DNA of 40,723 bases. Origin: Candidatus Zhuqueibacterota bacterium (GTDB lineage: Bacteria; Zhuqueibacterota; Zhuqueibacteria; Thermofontimicrobiales; Thermofontimicrobiaceae). Shown here piece after piece: positions 9,701 to 17,029 of the stretch. Both the position numbers and the translations under genes were made by a program. The stretch lies in contig JADHVV010000014.1 of the NCBI GenBank assembly GCA_016783825.1, positions 1 through 40,723 of the forward strand. The letters are read 5' to 3'. The notes beneath the pieces were generated by a model. That model saw nothing but the letters and a program-made list of their open reading frames with translations, was not told the origin of the DNA and searched no databases. The first letter of the stretch is position 1, and every line of letters starts with the position of its first letter.

Positions 9701-9966
9701 TTACGAATGTCATCAGGATCAATTTCTTCATCTTCACCGATTTCCTGTTGAAGCTGCTGTTTCAGATCGTATAACTGAGCTTGAACTTCTTTAATATTTT
9801 GTTGTATTTTTCTTTTAAATTCAATTGTTTTAAAACGAAGTTCTTCGTCCGACAGCTCATGATATTGTTGATAATATGGATTTATCTCATCCACCATTGG
9901 TGAAATACGGGTTATGTCTTTATCGTGTTTACTACCAAAAATTTTCGTGATCAGGTTTTCTAACAT
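6787..9966 (-). CDS. secA: Protein translocase ATPase SecA
   Basis: SecA is the motor that pushes preproteins through SecYEG. At 1059 residues it is longer than the roughly 900 of E. coli, as in Bacteroidota-type SecA. Extra segments include a charged N-terminal insert (about 60-105) and a long insert around 310-440 in the preprotein-crosslinking region. Walker A is ATGEGKT (162-168), the DEAD-like box is [21 protein letters not shown], and the helicase arginine region is [28 protein letters not shown]. A glutamine-rich linker precedes the SEC-C zinc motif [13 protein letters not shown] at the very end. The start follows an AGGGAG ribosome site, 66 bp after nusB, so nusB-secA is probably one unit. 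Confidence 0.98.
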   Translation of the reverse strand: [1059 protein letters not shown]

Positions 9967-10032
9967 TGTAACTCCCTGGAAATGATTGTTTCATTTTAAC
10001 TTTTAACAATAGAAACTTATACTTACAAAAAA

Positions 10033-10506
10033 TTAAAAAGGTTCGGATTTACGGGTATTTCCATCTATCAACCCGCGACCTTTTTTATTCAGCCTATCTG
10101 ATTTACGAAGATCAGAGAGAACTGAATCCAGTATGCCATTAATGAATTTTCCGCTTTTTTCAGTGCTGTATTTTTTTGAAATTTCAATGGCTTCATCGAT
10201 GGAAACTTTTGGCGGAATATCACCAAAGCGGAGAAATTCACAAATTGCCATCCGCAGAATAAGCTTATCCATAACTGCAATTCGATTAAAATCCCAATTC
10301 AATGCCTTAATTTTAATCAACTCATCAAGTTCATTGCCATGTTTGATCGTTGATTTAAACAGGCTCCCGGCAAATTTTAAAATTTCAGCGTCGTCAGCTT
10401 TATCTGAAATGATCTCTTCTTCAACTTGTTTCAGCGGATTTTTTGAAAATTCATAAGCATAAAGCGCACAAAGTGCAAGCTCACGCGCTTTTCTCCTGGT
10501 ACTCAT
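10033..10506 (-). CDS. nusB: Transcription antitermination factor NusB
   Basis: This 157-residue all-helical protein begins MSTRRKARELALCALYAYEFS, the family's typical basic N-terminus (R-x-x-A-R-x-x-A-L-x-x-L-Y). The C-terminal half shows the signature region DKLILRMAICEFLRFGDIPPKVSIDEAIEISKKY, followed by FINGILDSVL. NusB with NusE (S10) binds boxA RNA and supports rRNA antitermination. The last 20 or so residues are a basic extension (NKKGRGLIDGNTRKSEPF). SecA follows after 66 bp. The upstream 520 bp hold only repeat arrays, so the promoter is not obvious. Confidence 0.94.
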   Translation of the reverse strand: MSTRRKARELALCALYAYEFSKNPLKQVEEEIISDKADDAEILKFAGSLFKSTIKHGNELDELIKIKALNWDFNRIAVMDKLILRMAICEFLRFGDIPPKVSIDEAIEISKKYSTEKSGKFINGILDSVLSDLRKSDRLNKKGRGLIDGNTRKSEPF

Positions 10507-10533
10507 AGTTGTCTCTGATTTTTAGTAAATTGG

Positions 10534-10960
10534 CTAAATAGGTAATAAGGTAATTGGGTAATGGGTAATAAGTATCAAACAAAGAATTTTTTGCGCAATG
10601 GGCAAAATATTACTAAATAATTGGATGATAGTTTAATGGAGTGATGGAGTTTAGTTCCAACAATCCATTGCTCTAATAATCCAACACTCCTTTCCTTTCA
10701 CTTCTCGATTCTAGCTTGTCCAGGTTAGTATCTAAAAAGTTCATTTCTTGTACAATGGGCAAGAAAAAATCACGCAAAGCCGCAGAGACGCAAAGATTAC
10801 GCAAAGAAAATCTAAAAAAAACTTTGCGCTTTCTTTGCGGCTTCGCGACTTTGCGTGAGATTCTTTTTCAGTCGGTTCTGGCTTGTCCAGGTTGGGTATT
10901 TGGGAATTTCTGATATTAATAATTTTTTTATTACCCAATTACCCTATTACCAAATTACCT
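10534..10960. repeat. Second GTAANNNG inverted array, enclosing other palindromes
   Basis: The gap between ilvE and nusB (10507-11025) has no gene. At 10534-10571 there are plus-strand octamers (GTAATAAG, GTAATTGG, GTAATAAG). At about 10927-10960 the complementary array lies on the minus strand (GTAATTTG, GTAATAGG, GTAATTGG). Between these arms lie a weaker TGGAGTGA-type inverted array (about 10636-10695), a GCAAAG palindrome (10770-10858) and two copies of GCTTGTCCAGGTT (about 10713 and 10883). The arrangement looks like elements nested in one another. Confidence 0.75.
10770..10858. repeat. Palindrome of NCGCAAAG octamers
   Basis: The left arm is TCACGCAAAG-CCGCAGAG-ACGCAAAG-ATTACGCAAAG. 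The right arm is the complement with slightly different units, CTTTGCG through to CTTTGCGTGA. The arms flank an A-rich loop. Similar CGCAAAG arrays occur between genes in many bacterial genomes (from memory, not searched). It may fold as a long hairpin. Confidence 0.8.
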
Positions 10961-11025
10961 TTCAAGTACTCTTTTTTAAATTCATTTTTCTTATTCAATG
11001 AGCAAGAATTTCATTGTTTAAAAAC

Positions 11026-11952
11026 CTATTTCACAAAAGTCAACCATCCATAATCACCATCATCACCCGACTCGATTATGTCAAAAAATCTTCGTTGAAT
11101 TTTTTCGGTAATCGGACCCCGTTTACCCTCACCAACAATGATTTTATCAACCGATCTAATCGGTGAAATCTCTGCCGCGGTTCCTGTAAAAAACAACTCA
11201 TCAGCGATGTATAACATTTCACGTGGGATCTCAGTTTCTTTAATTTCGTAACCAAATTCAGATGCTAATTTAAAAACAGAACCCCGGGTAATCCCCGGAA
11301 GGATAGTGGCGGAAATTGGCGGCGTAAAAATTTGTCCATCCCGAATAACAAACAGGTTCTCTCCGCTGCCTTCTGAAACAGTACCATGCGTATTCAAGGC
11401 AATACCTTCGGAATAGCCTTCTGCTAAGGCTTCCATTTTTATGAGTTGGGAGTTCATGTAATTGGCGCCTGCTTTAGCTAAAAACGGAAATGTATTTGGG
11501 TGCATGCGCTGCCAGGTGGATATTTTTACATCAACGCCCAAATTAATTGCATCTTCACCAAGATACCGTCCCCAATCCATAACAGCAATTGCTGTTTCAA
11601 CAGGGCACTTTGTGGGATCCACGCCTAAAGTATTGTAACCGCGGAATACCACCGGTCTTATATATGCGGATGACAAATTATTCTCTTTCACAACATCGAT
11701 GCAGGCTTGATTTATTTTTTCAAAAGAAAACGGAATATCCATGCGATAGATTTTTGTTGAATCAAAAAAACGTCTTATATGCTCCTGTAATCTGAATATC
11801 GCCGCTCCTTTTTTCGTGTTATAACATCTTATTCCTTCAAATATAGAAGTGCCGTAATGGATGACGTGGGACATAATATGAATTTTTGCATCCCACCAGT
11901 TTATGAATTTACCATTATACCAAATTTTACCTTTTTCATCTTTGGGATTCAT
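11026..11952 (-). CDS. ilvE: Branched-chain amino acid aminotransferase
   Basis: This PLP-dependent fold-type IV transaminase performs the last step of valine, leucine and isoleucine synthesis and the first step of their breakdown. The 308-residue length is typical. Features include the N-terminal WYNGKFINWWDAKIHIMSH and GTSIFEGIRCY segments, the Schiff-base Lys160 (PFLAKAGANYMNS), and the signature EGSGENLFVIRDGQIFTPP followed by ILPGITRGSV. AAGGAG sits 7 nt before the ATG. It stands alone between the repeat-filled gap after nusB and recJ, with a large perfect palindrome about 60 bp upstream of its start that may affect its expression. Confidence 0.95.
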   Translation of the reverse strand: MNPKDEKGKIWYNGKFINWWDAKIHIMSHVIHYGTSIFEGIRCYNTKKGAAIFRLQEHIRRFFDSTKIYRMDIPFSFEKINQACIDVVKENNLSSAYIRPVVFRGYNTLGVDPTKCPVETAIAVMDWGRYLGEDAINLGVDVKISTWQRMHPNTFPFLAKAGANYMNSQLIKMEALAEGYSEGIALNTHGTVSEGSGENLFVIRDGQIFTPPISATILPGITRGSVFKLASEFGYEIKETEIPREMLYIADELFFTGTAAEISPIRSVDKIIVGEGKRGPITEKIQRRFFDIIESGDDGDYGWLTFVK

Positions 11953-12013
11953 GAAAATCTCCTTGCTTAATTTTCGGGAATATAAAAAATAACGTAACTT
12001 TTAAAAAATTCAT

Positions 12014-12083
12014 CCAAAAAAATGACAAAATAATTAGCGACAAAATAATTATTTTGTCAGTAATTATTTTGTCATTTTTTTGG
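12014..12083. repeat. 70-bp nested perfect palindrome between recJ and ilvE
   Basis: Two perfect 23-bp arms at 12014-12036 and 12061-12083 enclose a separate perfect 20-bp palindrome (12039-12058), with only GC and AG as spacers. The core GACAAAATAATTA occurs four times, twice per strand. The outer arms end in A7/T7, so on either strand the hairpin is followed or preceded by a T run. It could terminate recJ or act as a multi-site operator for ilvE. Confidence 0.85.
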
Positions 12084-12156
12084 TTAGATAAGTTTCTCAA
12101 AAGTTATAAAATAAAAGATGACTGCTACTGCACCTGCCACTTTCTTGCGACGACGA

Positions 12157-13854
12157 TCATCTTAAATCCTTAATCCTTAACTGTAATGACGTTCGTCCCA
12201 GGTATGTATTTTCTTCTATAATATATGCCATATCCAGGTTGGGCGCTCCCGGGTCGATTCGGTAAATTAACTCGCCAAGATTAAATCCAATAGCATCAAA
12301 AAAAATTCCATCCTGGCGGACTTTGAATTTTAAATGGTTTCTTCCCACGATCGATGGCGTTCCTATCACCTGCAAATTGGTTGACTGAAATACCGGGCGC
12401 ATATTTTGAGGTCCAAAAGGGGCAAATAATTTCAGTAATTGTACCAGCCTTGGTGTTATTTCACTGAACCGGATTTCACTGTCAATTTTAAGTTTTGGGA
12501 TAAGAAGTTCTTCGGTTAATTCTTTTTTTGCTACTTCATTAAAGCTGTAGCGGAATTCTTCAATTTTATCTTTTTTAATCGTAAGTCCGGCGGCATACTT
12601 ATGCCCGCCAAATGCAACCAACAAATCTTCACATTGTTTAATAGCGGTATAAATATCAAACCCTGCAATGCTCCGAGCTGATCCTTTGCCGACGTCCGTA
12701 TCAACAGAGATCATAACAGTGGGACGATAATATTTTTCAACAACCCTAGAGGCAACAATCCCGATAACACCCGGATGCCAGCCTTCTTTAGCTAACACTA
12801 AACCAAAATTAGAAGACAAATCATAACTGTCCTCAACGATTCCTCTTGCCTCTTTAAAAGTTCCCTCATCAATACTTTTTCGCGTTCGATTCTCGTTTTC
12901 AAGAAGGTTGGCTATTTCCCATGCTTCATCCCAATCCTGTGTTGTCAACAATTTTACTGCCTTTTCTGCATCTCCCATCCTGCCAATGGCGTTTATTCGG
13001 GGCGCCAGCACAAAAACGATTTGCCCGGTACCAATTGTTTTGTCAGTCATGGCAGATACTTTCAGCAACGCTTTCAAGCCGGATTTTTTTGAGAGATTAA
13101 TCTGCTTTAATCCTTCTTTTACGAAGATCCTGTTTTCATCAATTAGCGGTACAATATCTGCCGTGCTGCCAATGGCAACCAGGTCCAGGTATTCATTAAT
13201 TGTTTCGTCATCTAATCCCAATGATTTAACCAAAGCCTGTCCGAGTTTAAACGCTACGCCCACACCTGCTAACTCCGGGTAAGGATAATTGGAATCTTTG
13301 CATTTCGGATTCAAAATAGCACAAGCACCTGGTAATTCCGGTCCTTCTTCATGGTGATCACTGACAATGAAATCTATCCCAATTGAACGAGCGTATTCTA
13401 CTTCCTGAATCGCAGTAATACCACAGTCAACAGATATTATTAATTTGACATCATTCTTCTTTGCTTCGTCGATGCCCGATTTTGCAATTCCATAGCCTTC
13501 CCGGATTCGATGGGGAATATAAAAAGAAACATCGGCTTCAAGTTTTTTCAATAATAAATAAAGAAGAGAAACCGATGTAATACCATCAACATCATAATCG
13601 CCATAAATTAATATTTTTTCATTGTTATTTATGGCAGTTTTTATTCGCTCAACAGCATTTTTCATGTCCTTTAAAATGAATGGATCGTATAGATTTTCCA
13701 CCTGTCCTTTGAAAAAAAGTTTCGCTTTATCAAACGTATCGATGCCGCGATTAATAAGGATGCTGGAAATAATGGTAGGGACATTTAATCTTTTTGCATA
13801 ATTCTTTTTTATTTCCGGATCGATCTCATCTTGTGGAATCCATTTTAAATTCAT
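12157..13854 (-). CDS. recJ: Single-stranded-DNA-specific exonuclease RecJ
   Basis: This 565-residue DHH-family 5'-3' exonuclease acts in recombination and mismatch/base-excision repair. The N-terminal catalytic domain has DYDVDGITS (Asp86, Asp88, Asp90) and SDHHEEGPELPGACAILNPK (Asp166, His167, His168), the metal ligands of the DHH family. The DHHA1 domain shows KEGWHPGVIGIVASRVVEKYYRPTV and the nucleotide-binding AFGGHKYAAGLTI. A C-terminal OB-like domain follows (FQSTNLQVIGTPSIVGRNHLKFKV). Its length and full motif set indicate an intact gene. RNase P RNA lies immediately upstream on the same strand. Confidence 0.95.
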   Translation of the reverse strand: MNLKWIPQDEIDPEIKKNYAKRLNVPTIISSILINRGIDTFDKAKLFFKGQVENLYDPFILKDMKNAVERIKTAINNNEKILIYGDYDVDGITSVSLLYLLLKKLEADVSFYIPHRIREGYGIAKSGIDEAKKNDVKLIISVDCGITAIQEVEYARSIGIDFIVSDHHEEGPELPGACAILNPKCKDSNYPYPELAGVGVAFKLGQALVKSLGLDDETINEYLDLVAIGSTADIVPLIDENRIFVKEGLKQINLSKKSGLKALLKVSAMTDKTIGTGQIVFVLAPRINAIGRMGDAEKAVKLLTTQDWDEAWEIANLLENENRTRKSIDEGTFKEARGIVEDSYDLSSNFGLVLAKEGWHPGVIGIVASRVVEKYYRPTVMISVDTDVGKGSARSIAGFDIYTAIKQCEDLLVAFGGHKYAAGLTIKKDKIEEFRYSFNEVAKKELTEELLIPKLKIDSEIRFSEITPRLVQLLKLFAPFGPQNMRPVFQSTNLQVIGTPSIVGRNHLKFKVRQDGIFFDAIGFNLGELIYRIDPGAPNLDMAYIIEENTYLGRTSLQLRIKDLR

Positions 13855-13880
13855 TCATGAACCTTCTATTTAAAAAATTA

Positions 13881-14258
13881 TCATCAATCTAAAGCAAGCC
13901 GTAAGCCGAATCCTGTCGAGGATGATCATTTATCTGGGATTCACTTCGCAGCGAACCTCAAGCAACCTACCCGAGAATCAAACGAAGCGGGCAGCTTCTC
14001 TTCTCCTATTTGGTCTTGCTCCGAACGGGGTTTACCATGCTTACGCTGTTACCAGCGCAACGGTGGGCTCTTACCCCACCTTTTCACCCTTACCCCGTCC
14101 CGACACTTCGTGTCGGGACGGGACGGTATATTTTCTGTGGCACTTTCCGGGGGTTCACACCCCCCTCATGTTATGAGGCGTCCTGCCCTGTGGAGTTCGG
14201 ACTTTCCTTCCCGACACGAAGTGTCGGGACGATCATCTGTCTTACTTTAGATTGATGA
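13881..14258 (-). ncRNA. rnpB: RNase P RNA, bacterial type A
   Basis: This is the catalytic RNA that cleaves tRNA 5' leaders. Read on the minus strand it contains the conserved core in order: GGAAAGTCCGAACTCCACAG, then GGTAAGGGTGAAAAGGTG, GGTAAGAGCCCACCG, GGTAACAGCG, GGTAAACCCCG, GGAGCAAGACCAAATAGGAG, GGGTAGGTTGCTTGAGG and GACAGGATTCGGCTTACGG. P1 is a perfect 14-bp pairing of 14245-14258 with 13881-13894, which sets the ends; a T6 run follows on the 3' side. The helix in the P3 position (about 14209-14230) and that in the P12 position (about 14096-14119) share the same stem, GTCCCGACAC and its complement, in opposite orientations. It probably belongs to the same transcript as the zinc-ribbon gene 17 bp upstream. 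Confidence 0.96.
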
Positions 14259-14274
14259 GTTTCATTGTTTTCAA

Positions 14275-15000
14275 TTACGTTAAAGCCGGCTGCGCTTCCA
14301 ATGTTTCCCGCGGTACTAAAATCCGCCCACATGCTTCACAGAGAATGATGCGATTTTTCATTCGAACTTCCACCGCAGTTTGAGCCGGAATTGTTGCAAA
14401 ACATTCATCGCATGTATAATTTGTAACTTCAGATAGCGCGATACCATTTGTTCCATTGCGAATTCGATTATAATTATTCAATAATCTTTTTTCAATTTGC
14501 TCCGTAACTAATTCCCGTTCTTTTGTAAGCCTTAACTCTTCAGATTCTGTTTGTGAAAGTTTTTCCTTTAATTCTAACTGCTTTTGGGAAAACTCTTCTT
14601 CTAACTCGGTCACCTGTTTCTCTAATTCCCCCACAGTTTCTCTATTTTCTTTTACCAGGTGGATCAAATCCGCTTTCTTTTTTTCGTTCTCTTCAATTCT
14701 ATTCTCAATTGTTTCTATCTCAATTGTAATTGCGTCGTATTCTTTATTTGTTTTTACGGAATAACTTTGCTCTTGGTATTTCATAAGCTTTTCATAAAGT
14801 TCATCGATTTCGTTTTCATTGGCGCGCCCGGTTTTTTTTGCTTCTTCCAATTCGGATTTGCTGTTTGATAATCTATTTGTGCAAGAAACGAGTCTGCCTT
14901 CCAATTGTTGAACTATCTCAGGCAGATCACCTTTTGTGATTTCTAAGGCTATCAATTGTTTATCAATTCGTTGCAGACTTATTAATTTAGAAAGATCCAT
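14275..15000 (-). CDS. Coiled-coil C4 zinc-ribbon protein (COG1579 family)
   Basis: The ATG at 15000 (MDLSKLISLQRIDKQL) has AAGGAGG 10 nt upstream and gives 241 residues, typical for the family. Residues about 10-180 form a long charged antiparallel coiled coil, rich in Glu/Lys/Leu. The C-terminal ribbon uses YTCDECFATIPAQ and ILCEACGRILVP as two CxxC knuckles. The family's role is unsettled; nucleic-acid binding has been proposed. Genes of this family often lie beside rnpB, as here, where it ends 17 bp before the RNase P RNA, suggesting cotranscription and perhaps an RNA-linked function. The protein is cytoplasmic, with no signal peptide. Confidence 0.85.
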   Translation of the reverse strand: MDLSKLISLQRIDKQLIALEITKGDLPEIVQQLEGRLVSCTNRLSNSKSELEEAKKTGRANENEIDELYEKLMKYQEQSYSVKTNKEYDAITIEIETIENRIEENEKKKADLIHLVKENRETVGELEKQVTELEEEFSQKQLELKEKLSQTESEELRLTKERELVTEQIEKRLLNNYNRIRNGTNGIALSEVTNYTCDECFATIPAQTAVEVRMKNRIILCEACGRILVPRETLEAQPALT

Positions 15001-15049
15001 TTTGTTTGTTGCCTCCTTAATATCAAAATCCCAGGCTAATTTATTGTTT

Positions 15050-15247
15050 AAACAAAAAAAGTGTACCAATTAGAGAAGGTACACTTTTAAATTAAAATTC
15101 TGTTGATTGCTGTAATCTGGAATGTCTCAGACCACCACGTTTGGACATTCCTTTGTTCTGTTTGCTGCTTATTACAAATTGCTTTTATTTCAAAGTTCAG
15201 TTTCATAATTATTATATTTATTGGCACCTGTTTGTTTAAAAAATTGA
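15050..15247 (-). ncRNA. Candidate small RNA or attenuated leader
   Basis: A good promoter (15282-15254) and a strong intrinsic terminator (15088-15057 followed by T7) bracket about 195 nt on the minus strand. Inside is a hairpin with 8-bp arms GGAATGTC/GACATTCC (15119-15151) and a flanking pair TGTAAT/ATTACA. A 39-codon reading frame (15206-15087) has no ribosome site. It could be a free-standing sRNA or a leader controlling read-through into the zinc-ribbon gene and rnpB, which start 54 bp past the terminator. I do not recognise it as tmRNA, 6S or SRP RNA. Confidence 0.45.
15057..15088 (-). terminator. Intrinsic terminator upstream of the zinc-ribbon gene
   Basis: Perfect 11-bp arms AAAAGTGTACC (15057-15067) and GGTACACTTTT (15078-15088) have a 10-nt loop. 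On the minus strand a T7 run and GTTT follow. It ends the candidate small RNA upstream and lies in the 5' leader of the zinc-ribbon gene. Confidence 0.75.
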
Positions 15248-15253
15248 ACGTTA

Positions 15254-15282
15254 AATATACAAAATCCAAACTAAATATGCAA
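15254..15282 (-). promoter_or_regulatory. Sigma-70-like promoter of the candidate small RNA
   Basis: On the minus strand TTGCAT (15282-15277), a 17-bp spacer and TATATT (15259-15254) make a near-consensus promoter. It predicts a start at about 15247. Confidence 0.55.
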
Positions 15283-15570
15283 GTTAAAACATTATTAATA
15301 TAAAATATTTCCGCCAAAAAAGAAAGCGGATAGGCTGCTATCAATTATTCTGCGACAATAAGAATCTCCAGGCTATGTTCTATAATTTTATTATCCGAAA
15401 TTACTGGTTTACACCCTGTTCTATCAGACCACAATTTTATGTGGCGACATCTTGAATATGCCAATAATTGGGGACTAACTGGTTTAATAAAATTCTACTT
15501 GATTTTTACGCAAAAATATTTTATGTTAATGGCTTTAATTTTAATGCTATACGAGAAGGAAAAAAAAGCA

Positions 15571-16959
15571 ATGACAAATATCCCCGAAGAATTTATTAAA
15601 AAACTGACCCAGCAAATTGGCGATCGTTTTATATTCAGTGACCCGGAAAAATTAGAAGCTTATAATTTCGATGGCACTGATTTTACATTTTTACCTAATT
15701 TGGTTGTCGAACCGGAAACAACAGAAGAAGTTTCTAAATTGATGAAGCTGGCAACTGAATACCGTGTACCGGTTATCCCCAGAGGCGCAGCGACAGGTGT
15801 TACCGGCGGCGCTTTGGCAATTCACGGTGGAATTATCCTTTCCTTGCTAAGGATGAACAAAATTATCTCAATTGACGAAATTGATATGACAGCAGTAGTT
15901 CAACCCGGTGTTATAAATTTTGATCTTCATGAAGCGGTTGAAAAAAAAGGGCTTTATTATCCGCCTGATCCGGCTTCTTATGAAACATCTTCAATCGGTG
16001 GAAATATTGCCGAGGATGCCGGTGGTCCCCATTGTTATAAATATGGAACAACCCGGGATTACGTTTTAGGGATGAAAGTTGTATTGCCCGATGGGACAAT
16101 TATGAACACAGGAGTCCAAACCAGAAAAGGTGTGGTTGGTTTTGATTTGACCAATCTCATCATCGGTTCCGAAGGTACACTGGCTATCGTTACTGAAGCT
16201 ACGGTGCGCCTCATTCCGCTGCCAGGCAAAATCATTACTTTACTTGCTTTTTTCCCGGACATCCACGCGCTGTCAGCAACGCTTTACGGTATAACAAAAA
16301 ACAGAATTGTGCCGGCGGCGCTTGAGTTTTTAGACCCCGCCAGTGTAAATACAATTCGGGATCGGATTTCCATTCCTGTTCCAAAAGATGCTTCCACTTT
16401 GCTGATCATTGATTTGGATGGTGAATCAGAAGAACTGGACAGACAAATGGTTGATGTCGGTGAAATTTGTCTGGATAATGGCGCCGATGATGTGCTGCTT
16501 GCCGATAGCTCCGGGAAACGCCAAGGCTTGTGGGATGTCCGTCGGAAATTGAGAGACTTTATTAAGGAGGGTTCAAAATTTAAGCGGGCGGAAGATGTTA
16601 CAGTGCCCATCCGTAAAATCCCTGAACTCATTGAAGGCTGCGAAGAAATTGCCCGAAAGTATGAACTGATGAATCACAATTTTGGTCATTTAGGCGACGG
16701 GAATGTGCACGTTAATTTAACGCACAAACAAAAAAATGAGCAGGTAATTGGACAGGCAAAATATGCTGCCAAAGAAATTTTTGAATTGACTGTTAAATTG
16801 GGTGGCACCATCTCCGGAGAACATGGTATTGGCATTACAAAACAGGAATTTTTAGGTATTGAATTATCACAGCCATCGATTGAACTGCAGAAAAAAATCA
16901 AGCAAGCTTTTGATCCGTTGAACATTTTAAACCCGGGAAAAATATTTCCCGGTTCGTAG
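15571..16959 (+). CDS. FAD-linked oxidase, glycolate/D-lactate dehydrogenase GlcD-type
   Basis: The start at ATG 15571 (MTNIPEEFIKKLTQQIGDRF) follows GAAGGA and gives 462 residues, the usual GlcD length; earlier in-frame codons to 15439 are unlike the family. The FAD-binding type-4 domain spans about 35-215, with PRGAATGVTGGALAIHGG, DPASYETSSIGGNIAEDAGG and IIGSEGTLAIVTEATVRLIP. The C-terminal domain contains NFGHLGDGNVHVN and GTISGEHGIGITK, whose histidines lie at the active site, and ends DPLNILNPGKIFPG. The family oxidises 2-hydroxyacids to 2-oxoacids. GlcE/GlcF partners are not adjacent, so the electron acceptor and the exact substrate are unknown. The stop codon lies inside the following hairpin. 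Confidence 0.9.
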   Translation: MTNIPEEFIKKLTQQIGDRFIFSDPEKLEAYNFDGTDFTFLPNLVVEPETTEEVSKLMKLATEYRVPVIPRGAATGVTGGALAIHGGIILSLLRMNKIISIDEIDMTAVVQPGVINFDLHEAVEKKGLYYPPDPASYETSSIGGNIAEDAGGPHCYKYGTTRDYVLGMKVVLPDGTIMNTGVQTRKGVVGFDLTNLIIGSEGTLAIVTEATVRLIPLPGKIITLLAFFPDIHALSATLYGITKNRIVPAALEFLDPASVNTIRDRISIPVPKDASTLLIIDLDGESEELDRQMVDVGEICLDNGADDVLLADSSGKRQGLWDVRRKLRDFIKEGSKFKRAEDVTVPIRKIPELIEGCEEIARKYELMNHNFGHLGDGNVHVNLTHKQKNEQVIGQAKYAAKEIFELTVKLGGTISGEHGIGITKQEFLGIELSQPSIELQKKIKQAFDPLNILNPGKIFPGS

Positions 16960-16983
16960 CGCAAGTTTTTTGCTTGCGCTACG
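16955..16983 (+). terminator. Hairpin terminator overlapping the glcD-type stop codon
   Basis: The perfect 11-bp arms CGTAGCGCAAG (16955-16965) and CTTGCGCTACG (16973-16983) are followed by TTTCTTTT. The TAG stop (16957-16959) is part of the left arm. Similar AGCGCAAG hairpins are often dispersed repeats, so it may be an inserted element that works as a terminator. Confidence 0.65.
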
Positions 16984-17029
16984 TTTCTTTTGCCGGGATT
17001 CATCTGAGGGGAGGGACACGATGAATTTC

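Noticed and set aside
13922-14255. Overlapping open frames on the plus strand
   Set aside because: They lie antisense to the RNase P RNA, whose conserved core explains the sequence completely.
15087-15206. 39-codon frame inside the candidate small RNA
   Set aside because: It has no ribosome binding site and overlaps the structured terminator arm; a leader peptide is not excluded but not supported.
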